NCBI GenBank assembly: GCA_963698275.1
Contig: CAVOQE010000001.1
Coordinates: forward strand, 620,001-684,000
Origin: Anderseniella sp963698275
Lineage (GTDB): Bacteria; Pseudomonadota; Alphaproteobacteria; Rhizobiales; Aestuariivirgaceae
Length of the DNA stretch: 64,000 nt
Reading direction: 5' to 3'
Part shown: in pieces, positions 16,921 through 26,104 of the stretch
Position numbering within the stretch: position 1 is the stretch's first letter
How the letters are laid out: each line of letters begins with the position of its first letter
Notes under the pieces: model-generated
What the model saw: the letters and a program-made list of their open reading frames with translations, nothing else
The model's database searches: none
Told to the model about the DNA's origin: nothing
Program-made: the position numbers and the translations under genes

Positions 16921-18033
16921 ATGACAGCTGACGACAGTTTTATCCGCATCGAGAATGTCACCAAGAAATTCGGCGATTTTGTCGCCGTGGACAATGTGTC
17001 CCTCGATATTGCCAAGGGCGAACTGTTTGCGCTGCTCGGCGGGTCCGGTTGCGGCAAGACCACCTTGCTGCGCATGCTGGCGGGTTTTGAAACCCCGACA
17101 TCCGGCCGCATCATCATCGACGGTCAGGACATGGCCGATGTGCAGCCGTTCAATCGTCCCGTAAACATGATGTTCCAGTCCTATGCCCTGTTTCCGCACA
17201 TGAATGTGGAAAAGAATGTCGGCTATGGCCTGAAGCATGAAAACATGAGCGACGCACAGCGCAAGGACCGTGTCAGGGAGCTTCTCGACCTGGTGCAACT
17301 GGGTCAGTTTGCCGCCCGCAAACCGCACCAGCTTTCAGGCGGCCAGCGCCAGCGCGTGGCCCTGGCCCGGGCACTGGCAAAGAGCCCGAAAGTGCTGCTG
17401 CTGGATGAACCGCTTGGCGCGCTTGACAAAAAGCTGCGCGAGCAGACCCAGTTTGAACTGATCAACATTCAGGAGGAACTTGGCGTGACATTCATGGTCG
17501 TGACCCATGATCAGGAAGAGGCGATGACGCTTGCCTCGCGCATTGCCATCATGGATCGCGGTGTCATCAAACAGGTCGGAACCCCGACCGACGTCTATGA
17601 ATTCCCGACCACGCGCTTTACCGCGGACTTCATCGGGTCGATCAACCTGTTTGACGGAAAGGTTACCAGCGTCAAGGCCGGAAAAGCCCGTATTGAAGCG
17701 GTGCAGGCCGGGTGTACTTTCGAGGCACCGGCGGCTGACAACGTCAAGGCCGGTGACAGTGTCGGTATTGCGGTTCGGCCGGAAAAGATCTTCATCTCCC
17801 GGGAAAAACCGAAATCGACCAGCGTCAATGCGGTGCAGGGCGAAGTGCTTGATCTTGGTTATTTCGGCAAGGACTCCTTGTACCGGGTCAAGTTGCCAAG
17901 CGGAGAATTGATCCGCGTCAACCGTGTCAACGAGCAACGTGTCGTCGAAGCCGACCGCCAGGTGGACTGGGACGACAAGGTCTGGCTGACCTGGGATGCA
18001 AGCTCGGCAATTGTGCTGCCGGAGGAGACCTGA
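16921..18033 (+). CDS. potG: polyamine ABC transporter, ATP-binding protein
   Basis: A 370-residue ABC ATPase of the PotG/PotA type. Walker A GGSGCGKTT lies at about residues 40-48, the Q-loop in MMFQSYALFP, the signature LSGGQRQRVALARAL near 138, Walker B VLLLDEPLGALD near 157, and the H-loop in VVTHDQEEAM. A C-terminal TOBE domain follows (VGIAVRPEKIFISRE). I start at ATG 16921; the in-frame codon at 16882 falls inside the upstream hairpin. The stop overlaps the ATG of the next gene (TGATG). Confidence 0.93.
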   Translation: MTADDSFIRIENVTKKFGDFVAVDNVSLDIAKGELFALLGGSGCGKTTLLRMLAGFETPTSGRIIIDGQDMADVQPFNRPVNMMFQSYALFPHMNVEKNVGYGLKHENMSDAQRKDRVRELLDLVQLGQFAARKPHQLSGGQRQRVALARALAKSPKVLLLDEPLGALDKKLREQTQFELINIQEELGVTFMVVTHDQEEAMTLASRIAIMDRGVIKQVGTPTDVYEFPTTRFTADFIGSINLFDGKVTSVKAGKARIEAVQAGCTFEAPAADNVKAGDSVGIAVRPEKIFISREKPKSTSVNAVQGEVLDLGYFGKDSLYRVKLPSGELIRVNRVNEQRVVEADRQVDWDDKVWLTWDASSAIVLPEET

Positions 18034-18975
18034 TGAGCGAGCTTGCCAGCCGGGATGCTCGTTTCTCCAGCCCGCCAGACAGGCGGTTTTCAGCGCTGGC
18101 TCAACCGGGATGGCTGGCGCAAGATTGTTGCAGGCATTCCGTTTTTCTGGTTGCTGCTGTTTTTCCTGACGCCGTTCTTCATTGTGATGGTGATTGCGGT
18201 ATCGGAGGCAGCCTATTCAATACCGCCGTTCAAGATACCGTTCACCTGGGACGCGCTGACAGCCAATATCTCCACCAATTTCGGTTACCTGATCAATGAC
18301 TCGCTGTACTATACCGGATATCTGAACTCACTGAAGATTGCCGCCATTTCAACGGTTTTCTGCCTGCTTCTCGGCTATCCGATGGCCTATGGCATTGCCC
18401 GGTCTTCCGGGGCGACCCGCAATATACTGCTGCTGCTGGTCATCCTGCCGTTCTGGACGTCATTTCTGCTGCGCATCTATGCGTGGATCGGACTGCTGGG
18501 CACCAACGGCACCATCAACAACGTGCTGCTTGCCATAGGCATCATAGACGAGCCGTTGAAGATGATGAATACGGATTTTGCCGTCTATATCGGAATTGTC
18601 TATTCCTACCTGCCGTTCATGATCCTGCCGCTGTATGCAAATCTGGAGCGGCTTGACAATACGCTGACTGAAGCGGCGATGGACCTGGGATCTACGCCAA
18701 TGCGGACATTTCTGGACGTGACATTGCCATTGTCGATACCCGGCATCGTGGCGGGTTCCATGCTGGTGTTTATCCCGGCAACCGGTGAATATGTCATTCC
18801 GGTTTTACTGGGGGCCGGCGACAGTCCGATGATCGGGCGCGTGCTGTTTGATGAATTCTTCCTCAACACCGACTGGCCGGTCGCATCTGCCGTGGCCATT
18901 GTTCTGCTGATGTTGCTGGTCGTGCCGATCATGATCTTCAATCATTACCAGGCAAGAGCGGAGGGGGTTGAGTAA
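18033..18975 (+). CDS. potH: polyamine ABC transporter permease (possible N-terminal frameshift)
   Basis: A PotH-type inner-membrane permease with six hydrophobic segments and the EAA-loop motif LTEAAMDLGSTPMRTFLDVTLP that contacts the ATPase. The continuous frame runs from TTG 18043 or ATG 18055. However, the best ribosome-binding site (GGAGGAG) and the coupled ATG at 18033 read MSELASRDARFSS in another frame. Removing one T from TTTT at 18087-18090 would join the two (SSPPDRRFQRWLNRDGWRK). So either the start is non-canonical or a one-base insertion is present. The stop overlaps the next ATG. Confidence 0.85.
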
Positions 18976-19814
18976 TGCAAAACCGCTCCGTATTTCTGCT
19001 GTCAGTGTTGTGTTTCGGGTTTGCCTTCCTGTATGTGCCGATCCTGATCATGATGGCCTATTCGTTCAATGCATCCAGGCTTGCGACCGTCTGGGGCGGA
19101 TTTTCAACCCAGTGGTACGGCAAGCTGCTGGAAAACGATCAGGTGATTGATGCGGCACTCTTGTCTCTGCAAATTGCGGTTGTCTCAGCCAGTTTCGCAA
19201 CCCTTCTCGGTACGCTTGCCGGCCTGACGCTGGCAAGGCTGGGCCGCTTCAAGGGCCGGACCTTGTTCTCGGGGATGATTTCGGCGCCGCTCATCATGCC
19301 GGATGTCATCACAGGCCTGTCGCTGTTGCTGCTGTTTGTCAGCCTGGAAACGCTGATCGGATGGCCGTCCGGGCGCGGGGCAACGACCGTGACACTGGCG
19401 CACATCACGTTCTCAATGGCCTATGTGGCGGTGATCATCCAGTCGCGGCTGACATCGATGGACAATTCGGTTGAAGAAGCCGCCATGGATCTGGGCTCTA
19501 CACCGTTGCGGGTTTTGTGGGACATAACCTTGCCGATCATCGCGCCTGCGATGGTGTCGGGATGGCTGTTGTCGTTCACCTTGTCACTGGATGACCTGGT
19601 GATCGCCAGCTTCACCAACGGTCCGGGATCGACCACGCTGCCAATGCTGATTTTCTCCAAGGTCAAGCTGGGCGTGACACCGGACATCAATGCACTGGCC
19701 ACTCTCATTGTCGGCGTCGTGACCATAGGTGTGGTTGTTGCAGGCTTCCTGATGTTCAGGGCGGAAAAGCAACGCAACAGGGACGTGCAGGCGGCAATCG
19801 CCGGTAACCAGTAA
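18975..19814 (+). CDS. potI: polyamine ABC transporter permease
   Basis: A 279-residue inner-membrane permease with six predicted membrane segments and the EAA-loop VEEAAMDLGSTPLRVLWDITLP. The LSFTLSLDDLVIASFTNGPG segment is characteristic of PotI/PotC. It is translationally coupled to potH (TAATG overlap) and is the last gene of the transporter operon. The gene on the opposite strand ends eight bases downstream. Confidence 0.93.
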   Translation: MQNRSVFLLSVLCFGFAFLYVPILIMMAYSFNASRLATVWGGFSTQWYGKLLENDQVIDAALLSLQIAVVSASFATLLGTLAGLTLARLGRFKGRTLFSGMISAPLIMPDVITGLSLLLLFVSLETLIGWPSGRGATTVTLAHITFSMAYVAVIIQSRLTSMDNSVEEAAMDLGSTPLRVLWDITLPIIAPAMVSGWLLSFTLSLDDLVIASFTNGPGSTTLPMLIFSKVKLGVTPDINALATLIVGVVTIGVVVAGFLMFRAEKQRNRDVQAAIAGNQ

Positions 19815-19821
19815 TCCGGCT

Positions 19822-21862
19822 CTATGCCTCCACACGGTCTCGCCTGATAGCGTAGCTGCCGGCGTCGGCAGTATCAAATTCGCGCGCATACTTGTGACCG
19901 GCATAAACCGCAGAGGCGATGATCGCAGGTGCCTCGCAATCGCCGATGCGCCGGATGGATTTCACCGATCCGGCAGCGCCCTGGGAACGCTTCTCCGTCA
20001 ACTCCCGGTACAGTGTCTCGTTTGGTGACCTGGCGGTGACCATGACCACTGCATCGGCCGGCACTGTCCGGTTGCGTTCGGTATAGCTGCACCTGAGCAT
20101 AACTTCATTGCCGTCAAAGCCATGAAGATTGTGGGCCAGGATCAGGTCGACGCCGAGGTCCATCAACCGCCTTTGGGTTCCGTGCTGTTCCGCTGTCTGG
20201 ACGCCAAACGATGCCACAAGGTTTTCAGGTGTCACATAGGTGACACTGGAGGCAGTGGCCTGCAGCAATTCTGCGATAACGGCTGCCATGTAGTAGCTGT
20301 CATCATCAAACACCAGCACCCGTCCTTCAGGCAGGCGTCCGGCCATGATGTCGTCGGGCGTGAACACCTGTGACAGTGCCTGCAATCCTGAAATACCCGC
20401 CGTGTTGGAGCGGCCAAGGCCGTCACTGCGCCAGCGTGAACCGGTTGCGATGACAACGTGATCGGGTTCGACCAGTGCCACGTCATCGGCACTCAATTCG
20501 CTTTCCGGATAGATATCAACATTGGCCATGGCCTGCAGTTGCCGGGTTCTGTGGTCGCGCACCCGCGCCCATTCGCTCAATCCCGGCAGGCGGGCTTCCA
20601 GCGTTACCCTGCCGCCCAGTTCGCGGCGTGCTTCCGACAGCATCACCTCATAGCCGCGCTGGCCCAGAGCGCGGGCGCATTCCAGCCCCGCCGGTCCGGC
20701 GCCGACAACCAGTATCTTGTCGGCCGACTGTTTTGTGTTGATGGTTTCGGGATGCCAGCCTTTTCGCCATTCTTCGCCCATGGTCGGGTTCTGGGTACAG
20801 CGGATCGGCACGCCGAGACTGTCGCCTGCGTAACAGATATTGCAGCCGATGCATTCGCGAATGTCTTCCGGCCTGCCGTCGGCAATCTTGTTGGGCAGGA
20901 ACGGGTCTGCGATCGACGGTCGCGCGGCACCGATGAAGTCGGAGATGCCGCGCTTGATATAGCTCACCATGGTGTCGGGTGAGGTAAAGCGTCCGACGGT
21001 GACAACCGGTTTGGTGGTTGCCGTTTTCACAAACGATATCAGCGGTTCCAGCGATGCTTCACCGACAAAGCGTGAAACTCCCATCTCATGGGAGTAGTCA
21101 TCGACGGTGATGTCCCACAGGTCCGGCATTTCCGCCATCAGCGAAAACATGTCGCGGCTTTCGTTGTCGTCGGACAGCCCGTCCACGGCAAGACGTACCG
21201 CAACCGCGCACTTGTCGCCGACGGCCTGTTTCGTCTCTTCAATCAAGTTCGCGGCACAGGCGGGTGCGGTTGCGCAAGTTCCCGCCATACTCATCTGTGC
21301 GTTGGTTGGTCTGTGCCGACAGGAAGTGCGACAGCAGATAGCCGTGGGTTGCATAAACATAAACCAGGTCAAACTCCGCCTCACGCGCCCGCAGGGCCGC
21401 ATCGCGGTGCCAGCGCCTGAAGTCTGCAATGTCCTGCTTGTCCATGGCGCGCGACTGGAACGGCACGCCTGAAGCGGACGGCAGACTGCCGACATCAATC
21501 GACACATCGCGGCTGAACTGGTTAGCGCTGCGGCTGCCGCCGTGCCACAACTCGACACCGGCCAATGCGCCGTGCTCATGCACGTTATTGGTCATTTTCG
21601 CATGCGCCTTGATGTCGGATGCGTCCCAAAGGCTTGCATAAGGATAGGGCAGGTCATCGGAGGTCGGGTGAATGGAGCAATACTCCGTGTTGACGACGCC
21701 CCAGCCGCCTTCTGCCTTTACACCGCGCATGGCGGCCAGCGTGTTTGGACGAAGCCAGCCCATCCCGGTGCAGTGCGGCACCTGGTAAAACCGGTTCTTT
21801 GCGGTAACCGGGCCAATCTTCACCGGCTCGAACAAAACATCATAACGAGGATCACGAGGCAT
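19822..21862 (-). pseudogene. trimethylamine/dimethylamine dehydrogenase-like flavoprotein, frameshifted
   Basis: Two overlapping frames together form one roughly 680-residue enzyme of the trimethylamine/dimethylamine/histamine dehydrogenase family. Part one is the FMN-binding TIM barrel with VPHC (the Cys that forms 6-S-cysteinyl FMN in TMADH), NTEYCSI and VYVYATHGYL. Part two holds LWDITVDD, the 4Fe-4S motif CIGCNICYAGDSLG ending in RCTQNP, EEWRKGWHPE, and an ADP-binding fold ILVVGAGPAGLECARALG. One extra A at 21245-21246 (plus strand) breaks the frame; without it the product reads RELIEETKQAVG, as in homologues. TMADH oxidatively demethylates its amine and passes electrons to ETF. It is convergent with potI. 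Confidence 0.8.
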
Positions 21863-21989
21863 TCAGAACTCCAGCTAAGCTGTTCGAGTGTATGGAAAAT
21901 TCGTGAGAGACTTGCAGCAGGTGCCAAGGATAAATGTATCGTGGCTTATGGCAAGCTGGAGGGTGAAAGTCGTGCGGGTTTTGTTCCGC

Positions 21990-22115
21990 TCACGCCAGCA
22001 GCCTGACGGCTCTGCCAAGCTGGCGCGCAATTTCTCTGATCGACTGGTTCGCCTTACGCAACAAATCGATCTTGATCCGCTCTACTAGAGACAGATGAAC
22101 ATAACTCTTTCCCAT
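21990..22115 (-). mobile_element. IS30-family transposase, N-terminal remnant
   Basis: From ATG 22115 the minus strand reads MGKSYVHLSLVERIKIDLL, then a helix-turn-helix SIREIARQLGRA, and stops at 21990 after 41 codons. This is the typical start of an IS30-family transposase; everything beyond the first HTH is lost. An eight-base hairpin (CAACACCT/AGGTGTTG, 22121-22140) and the bases TTGCACTTGTTACG upstream probably belong to the element's end. The rest of 21863-21990 holds nothing I can identify. Confidence 0.65.
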
Positions 22116-22203
22116 CGCAACAACACCTTAGCAGGTGTTGCACTTGTTACGTGAATCAAAGGAATCCAATGCCACCGCAAGCCAGGTATGCGTTGGAAGA
22201 TGG

Positions 22204-22223
22204 ATTCCAGCCTTCGCTGGAAT
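22204..22223. repeat. short dispersed-type hairpin repeat
   Basis: ATTCCAGC-CTTC-GCTGGAAT, a perfect eight-pair stem with flanks TGG and GACG. The form resembles the widespread intergenic repeat with GGATTCCNGC...GCNGGAATGACG. It lies between the IS30 remnant and azlC; 22224-22389 has no supported gene. Confidence 0.5.
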
Positions 22224-22389
22224 GACGACAATGTGGGAGTTGTTCAGGGTCGGAGAACGGCCCGCCGAAGGCGGATAAGCTGTTCGACCACCAATAATGC
22301 AACCCAGCCCGGCAGCATTCGGTCTTGCGCATGGCACGCGAATGATGAGAATCCCGTGCAGTATTCCTTTCCCTCCGAAAAGTATCTCC

Positions 22390-23094
22390 ATGACCGCTGG
22401 CAAACAGGAATTTCTTGACGGCTTCAGGCTGGTTTTGCCGATTCTGGTGGCGCCGATATCGTTTTCCTTCATTACTGGTGCAACCAGCGTGCAAAAGGGC
22501 CTGTCCGCATTCGAGGCGACCTTGATGAGCGCCAGCGTGTTTGCCGGCGGTGGTCAGTTGCTGGCGCTGGAAGTCTGGTATGAGCCGCAAGCCTGGCTGC
22601 TGGTCATGCTGGCCGCGATCTCTATCAATGTGCGGTTTGCGCTGCAGGCTGCATCGGTGCAGCGCAAGATCAATCATTTCACGCCGCTGCAGCGCTGGCT
22701 GACGATCGCAACGCTTACTGATCCGGCGTGGGGGATGAGCGAAGTGCGTCATCTGAGCAGGCAGGTTACGTTCTGGTTCATCTCGGGCATCACCGTGCCG
22801 ATCTACCTGATCTGGGTTTTCGGCACGCTCGCCGGTGCGCTGCTGGGCAAGCTCATCGACGACCCGACCAGGCTGGGGCTTGATTTTGGCTTTATCGGCA
22901 TTTTCATTGCCCTGGCCCTGCCGTTCTGGAAACGCACCGGTGCCCTGCCGGTTGCGGTCGCAAGCGGGGCTGTGGCCATCGCTGCCAAGCTTGCCGGCTT
23001 TGCAGCCTTGTATGTCTTCATTGGCGCGATGGCCGGCGTGGCGATGGCCGGACTTATGGCTCATCGCAAGGCAAAGCGGGCGCAGATGCCATGA
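22390..23094 (+). CDS. azlC: AzlC family branched-chain amino acid exporter, large subunit
   Basis: A 234-residue membrane protein with about five to six hydrophobic segments and the AzlC pattern: GFRLVLPILVAPISFSFITG at the N terminus, then FEATLMSASVFAGGGQLLAL and ISINVRFALQAAS. AzlC pairs with AzlD to export branched-chain amino acids in characterised systems. ATG 22390 matches where homologues begin; upstream in-frame ATGs at 22342 and 22345 are possible. azlD overlaps it by four bases (ATGA). Confidence 0.88.
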   Translation: MTAGKQEFLDGFRLVLPILVAPISFSFITGATSVQKGLSAFEATLMSASVFAGGGQLLALEVWYEPQAWLLVMLAAISINVRFALQAASVQRKINHFTPLQRWLTIATLTDPAWGMSEVRHLSRQVTFWFISGITVPIYLIWVFGTLAGALLGKLIDDPTRLGLDFGFIGIFIALALPFWKRTGALPVAVASGAVAIAAKLAGFAALYVFIGAMAGVAMAGLMAHRKAKRAQMP

Positions 23095-23393
23095 CAATGG
23101 ATCCGTATAATCTGACCCTGATCCTGCTGGTTACGCTGGCAACATTTGCCATGCGCGCCGTTGGCGCGGTCGTCATGGCGCGGGTTGAACTGGGCCCAAT
23201 TTCCTCGGCGGCATTTGAGGCGATGCCGGTGGCTGTGCTCACGGCGGTTATCGCGCCTGCGGTTTTGACGCAGGGCCTGCCGGAGGCCATTGCGGGAGGC
23301 ATTGCCGTGCTTGTCGGACTGAAAGCGCCTACGGCCGTTGTGATTGTTGTGGCTATGGCCAGCGTGGCCGCCATGCGACATCTGCTGGGGTAG
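23091..23393 (+). CDS. azlD: AzlD family branched-chain amino acid exporter, small subunit
   Basis: A 100-residue protein with about four hydrophobic segments (LILLVTLATFAMRAVGAVVM, FEAMPVAVLTAVIAPAVL, AIAGGIAVLVGLK and a C-terminal helix). Size and position fit AzlD, the partner of AzlC. Translation is coupled to azlC through an ATGA overlap. Confidence 0.85.
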   Translation: MTMDPYNLTLILLVTLATFAMRAVGAVVMARVELGPISSAAFEAMPVAVLTAVIAPAVLTQGLPEAIAGGIAVLVGLKAPTAVVIVVAMASVAAMRHLLG

Positions 23394-23398
23394 CCGAT

Positions 23399-23554
23399 TT
23401 GGGTGCACGGACACAGGACTTCCCGGCACGGGCACTTGCCATCCTCCCGGTACTGGTCGCCACGGCACCGATCGCCTTGCTGTTCGGTACTCTGCCGCCG
23501 GCCGTGGCCGCGGGTGTGGCCAGCGTGGTGATCCTGCGAATGCTTACCGGCTGA
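23399..23554 (+). CDS. small hydrophobic ORF after azlD, doubtful
   Basis: A 51-codon frame from TTG 23399 encodes two hydrophobic stretches (ALAILPVLVATAPIALLFG and VAAGVASVVILRML). It starts five bases after azlD and its end overlaps the convergent aminopeptidase gene. It could be a small membrane protein of the azlCD operon or the eroded tail of another permease. There is no clear ribosome-binding site. Confidence 0.3.
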   Translation: MGARTQDFPARALAILPVLVATAPIALLFGTLPPAVAAGVASVVILRMLTG

Positions 23555-25370
23555 TCGGCGCGCAGGCTGTTTCCAGCCAGGCGCGGTCCTCGTCACTGTC
23601 CAGACGTGGCGCGATTTTTTTCACTACCTGGGCATGGTAGTTGTTGAGCCAGGCCAGTTCGGCATCTGTCATGATGGCGGGCTCCACAAGATTTCGATCT
23701 ATGGGGGTAAAGGTCAGCGTCTCAAACCAGTGCATGGGACGCTCTCCGCCATCGATGGCTTCAGCCTCGCGCACCACGAGCAGGTTCTCAATGCGGATGC
23801 CGTACTCGCCAGCCTTGTAGTAGCCGGGTTCATTGGACATGATCATGCCCGGTTGCAGCACGGTCCTGTCGGCCTTTGAAAAGCGCTGCGGACCTTCATG
23901 CACCGACAGGTAACTGCCAACGCCATGACCGGTGCCGTGATCAAAGTCGAGACCAGCTTCCCACAGCGGTGCCCGGGCTATCGGATCAAGATGGCCACCG
24001 GTGGTGCCGGACGGGAACCTTGCGCGGGACAGATTGATCATGCCGCGCAGAACGCGGGTGAAACGATCCTTCATTTCATCTGTCGGCGTGCCGACGATAA
24101 TCGTGCGGGTGATATCTGTCGTGCCGTCCACATACTGCGCGCCGGAATCAACCAGATAAATACGGTCCATTTCTACCGGCAGATTGCTGGTCTCCGACAC
24201 CCTGTAATGGGGAATGGCGGCATGCGGTCCGGCGCCTGAAATTGTATCAAATGACAGGTCGCGCAGTTCGCCGGTTTGTGTACGCAGGGTTTCCAACTTC
24301 TGTGCCGCAGATATTTCGTCCAGCTTGCCGGCAGGTGCTGTGTCGTTCATCCAGCGCAGAAACTGTGCCATCGGGACACCGTCACGCAGGTGAGCAGCGC
24401 GTGCGCCTTCCAGCTCGGCCCGGTTCTTGGTGGCGCGCGGCAGCGTGCAGGGGCTTTCGTGGTGAACTACGGTGGCACCGGATGCCTGCAATGCGCGCCT
24501 GAGGGCCTCTGCTGCCCACGGAAAATCAAGTTCCACTTTGGCCGCTGCTGCGCCGAGTGCGAGCAGGGCTTCTGTCATCTTCTCAGGCGGCGACAGGCGG
24601 ACATTGGCCTGGGTCAGTGCATCGCGGGCATCTTCGTCAATTCTGGCCGGATCGAGAAACAGATCTGCCGAGGCATCTTCATGAACAATGCTGAAGGCCA
24701 GCACGGCGGGTGTGTGGGGAATGTCACTGCCGCGGATATTGAAAACCCAAGCAACAGCATCTGTCTGGGTCAGCACACAGGCCGCAGCGTTGCGCTGCTG
24801 CAACCCCTCGGCAACGGCGCGCAATTTGTCTGATGCGGGCTCACCGGCAAACTGCAATGGTTGCTGCACGACCGGTTTGGCCGGGGCTGCCGGCCGGTCT
24901 GTCCAGATTGTGTCAATCGGGTTGCTATCCAGTGCGACCAGCTCAGCACCGGCCGCGCGACATGCGGCATCGAAACCGTCTGCGTCCTTTACAGTGAGCA
25001 GCCACGGATCAAATCCGAGTTTGCCGCCTTTGCGAATGTTCTGCCCCGCCCAGGCGTGGGGAGATTCGTCCGGTACCTGCAGCGGCGTTATGATATCCAG
25101 GTCGACCTGCTGGCGGACCTGCAGCGTATACCGCCCGTCAACGAAGATGGCGGCTGTTGATTTCAGGATCACGGCACTGCCGGCTGAACCTGAAAATCCG
25201 GTCAACCAGTTCAGGCGCTCGGCGCACGCCGGGACATATTCGCCCTGAAACTCGTCAGCTCGCGGGACAACAAGTCCGTCGATGCCCAGGGCGTCCAACC
25301 GGACCCGAAGGTCTGCAATGCGTGCCGGAGTGAGATGACGCTGGTTGGTGTCTGAAAAATTCTGAAACAT
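23544..25370 (-). CDS. Xaa-Pro aminopeptidase (M24B, aminopeptidase P family)
   Basis: Releases N-terminal residues that precede proline. At 608 residues this is the long form, with two creatinase-like N-terminal domains (RVRLDALGIDGLVVPRADEF, then a second domain from about residue 170) and a C-terminal pita-bread metallopeptidase domain. The dinuclear metal ligands are visible: Asp in YLVDSGAQYVDGTTDITRT, His in HGTGHGVGSYLSVHEGP, Glu in SNEPGYY and Glu in GIRIENLL. Cytoplasmic, monocistronic and intact. Confidence 0.93.
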   Translation of the reverse strand: MFQNFSDTNQRHLTPARIADLRVRLDALGIDGLVVPRADEFQGEYVPACAERLNWLTGFSGSAGSAVILKSTAAIFVDGRYTLQVRQQVDLDIITPLQVPDESPHAWAGQNIRKGGKLGFDPWLLTVKDADGFDAACRAAGAELVALDSNPIDTIWTDRPAAPAKPVVQQPLQFAGEPASDKLRAVAEGLQQRNAAACVLTQTDAVAWVFNIRGSDIPHTPAVLAFSIVHEDASADLFLDPARIDEDARDALTQANVRLSPPEKMTEALLALGAAAAKVELDFPWAAEALRRALQASGATVVHHESPCTLPRATKNRAELEGARAAHLRDGVPMAQFLRWMNDTAPAGKLDEISAAQKLETLRTQTGELRDLSFDTISGAGPHAAIPHYRVSETSNLPVEMDRIYLVDSGAQYVDGTTDITRTIIVGTPTDEMKDRFTRVLRGMINLSRARFPSGTTGGHLDPIARAPLWEAGLDFDHGTGHGVGSYLSVHEGPQRFSKADRTVLQPGMIMSNEPGYYKAGEYGIRIENLLVVREAEAIDGGERPMHWFETLTFTPIDRNLVEPAIMTDAELAWLNNYHAQVVKKIAPRLDSDEDRAWLETACAPISR

Positions 25371-25821
25371 CGCGGCAGACTAACGAAGACTGTGCGTATC
25401 GGCAATGCATTGCCGGCATTGATTTCGTCGTATTAGATAATTGTGCGGTGCAATAATATTAAAAATGTGACGATGCAATTAGCGCCTTGTTTATGTGCAG
25501 GCAGGCACTTTTGTCGCACCATTGCGAGGGGTGCGGATTTATTAACTTCAGGAAAGGTGTGGCAGGGTGCAAATTTTTTATTTAACATGCTGATATTAAA
25601 CATTAAATATGGATTTTTTGCGAGTGTTAACAGGCGGTTTATTTCGATATGCACAGCGCGCATATCAGGGATATCAAAACGTCTCTGGTAAAAAATCATG
25701 CACTGAACATATACCGGGCATGGAAATTGTGCGGCGCAATAAACAGCGCCGTTACTGTAATGTGAACCGCTCCGGATTTGGGACAGAAAATCCTGAGCAT
25801 TGTTGAAAATGGAGAAATGAA
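25371..25821. other. AT-rich intergenic region with hairpins
   Basis: About 450 bases that are clearly more AT-rich than their surroundings, especially 25430-25640. Short frames exist on both strands but none resembles a protein I know, and none has a convincing start. The stretch holds a perfect seven-pair inverted repeat (GATATGC/GCATATC, 25646-25666) and a GGCGC/GCGCC hairpin near 25735. It must contain the promoter of the DUF1127 gene and could hide a small RNA. Confidence 0.45.
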
Positions 25822-26031
25822 ATGGTCGTCGTCGTTGCAAACCGTGCCGTTGAAATGCGCGATGGAGCCAGTCTCGACTTTGTTGGGCAGCTGCGCCGCG
25901 TCGTGAACAGTGTCAAGACCTATGGACATCGTCGCCGGGTACAGACACGCCTGGAGGGCCTTGATGACAGAATGCTGGCAGACATCGGTCTGGAACGCGC
26001 TGACATCCGGGCACATGTCTGGGGCCGCTAA
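25822..26031 (+). CDS. DUF1127 domain-containing small protein
   Basis: A 69-residue basic protein. Its C-terminal half (RRRVQTRLEGLDDRMLADIGLERADIRAHV) fits the short DUF1127 (YjiS-like) domain. In alphaproteobacteria such small proteins have been linked to RNA turnover and phosphate or carbon responses. GGAG lies seven bases before ATG 25822. A rho-independent terminator follows 41 bp after the stop. The long AT-rich leader suggests regulated expression. Confidence 0.88.
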   Translation: MVVVVANRAVEMRDGASLDFVGQLRRVVNSVKTYGHRRRVQTRLEGLDDRMLADIGLERADIRAHVWGR

Positions 26032-26071
26032 CAACTAGCGTTTCTGCATCTGTTTAGAGAATGAGTTTCGG

Positions 26072-26104
26072 GAGGGATGGTTCAGGCCATCCCTCTTTGT
26101 TTTT
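26072..26104 (+). terminator. rho-independent terminator after the DUF1127 gene
   Basis: GAGGGATGG-TTCAGG-CCATCCCTC is a perfect nine-pair stem followed by TTTGTTTTT. It overlaps the 3' end of the convergent prmA gene (stop at 26082) and may also act weakly on that strand. Confidence 0.85.

Noticed and set aside
25433..25840. 135-codon minus frame and an 82-codon plus frame in the AT-rich gap
   Set aside because: No family resemblance and no convincing starts; length is expected by chance where stop codons are unevenly spread.
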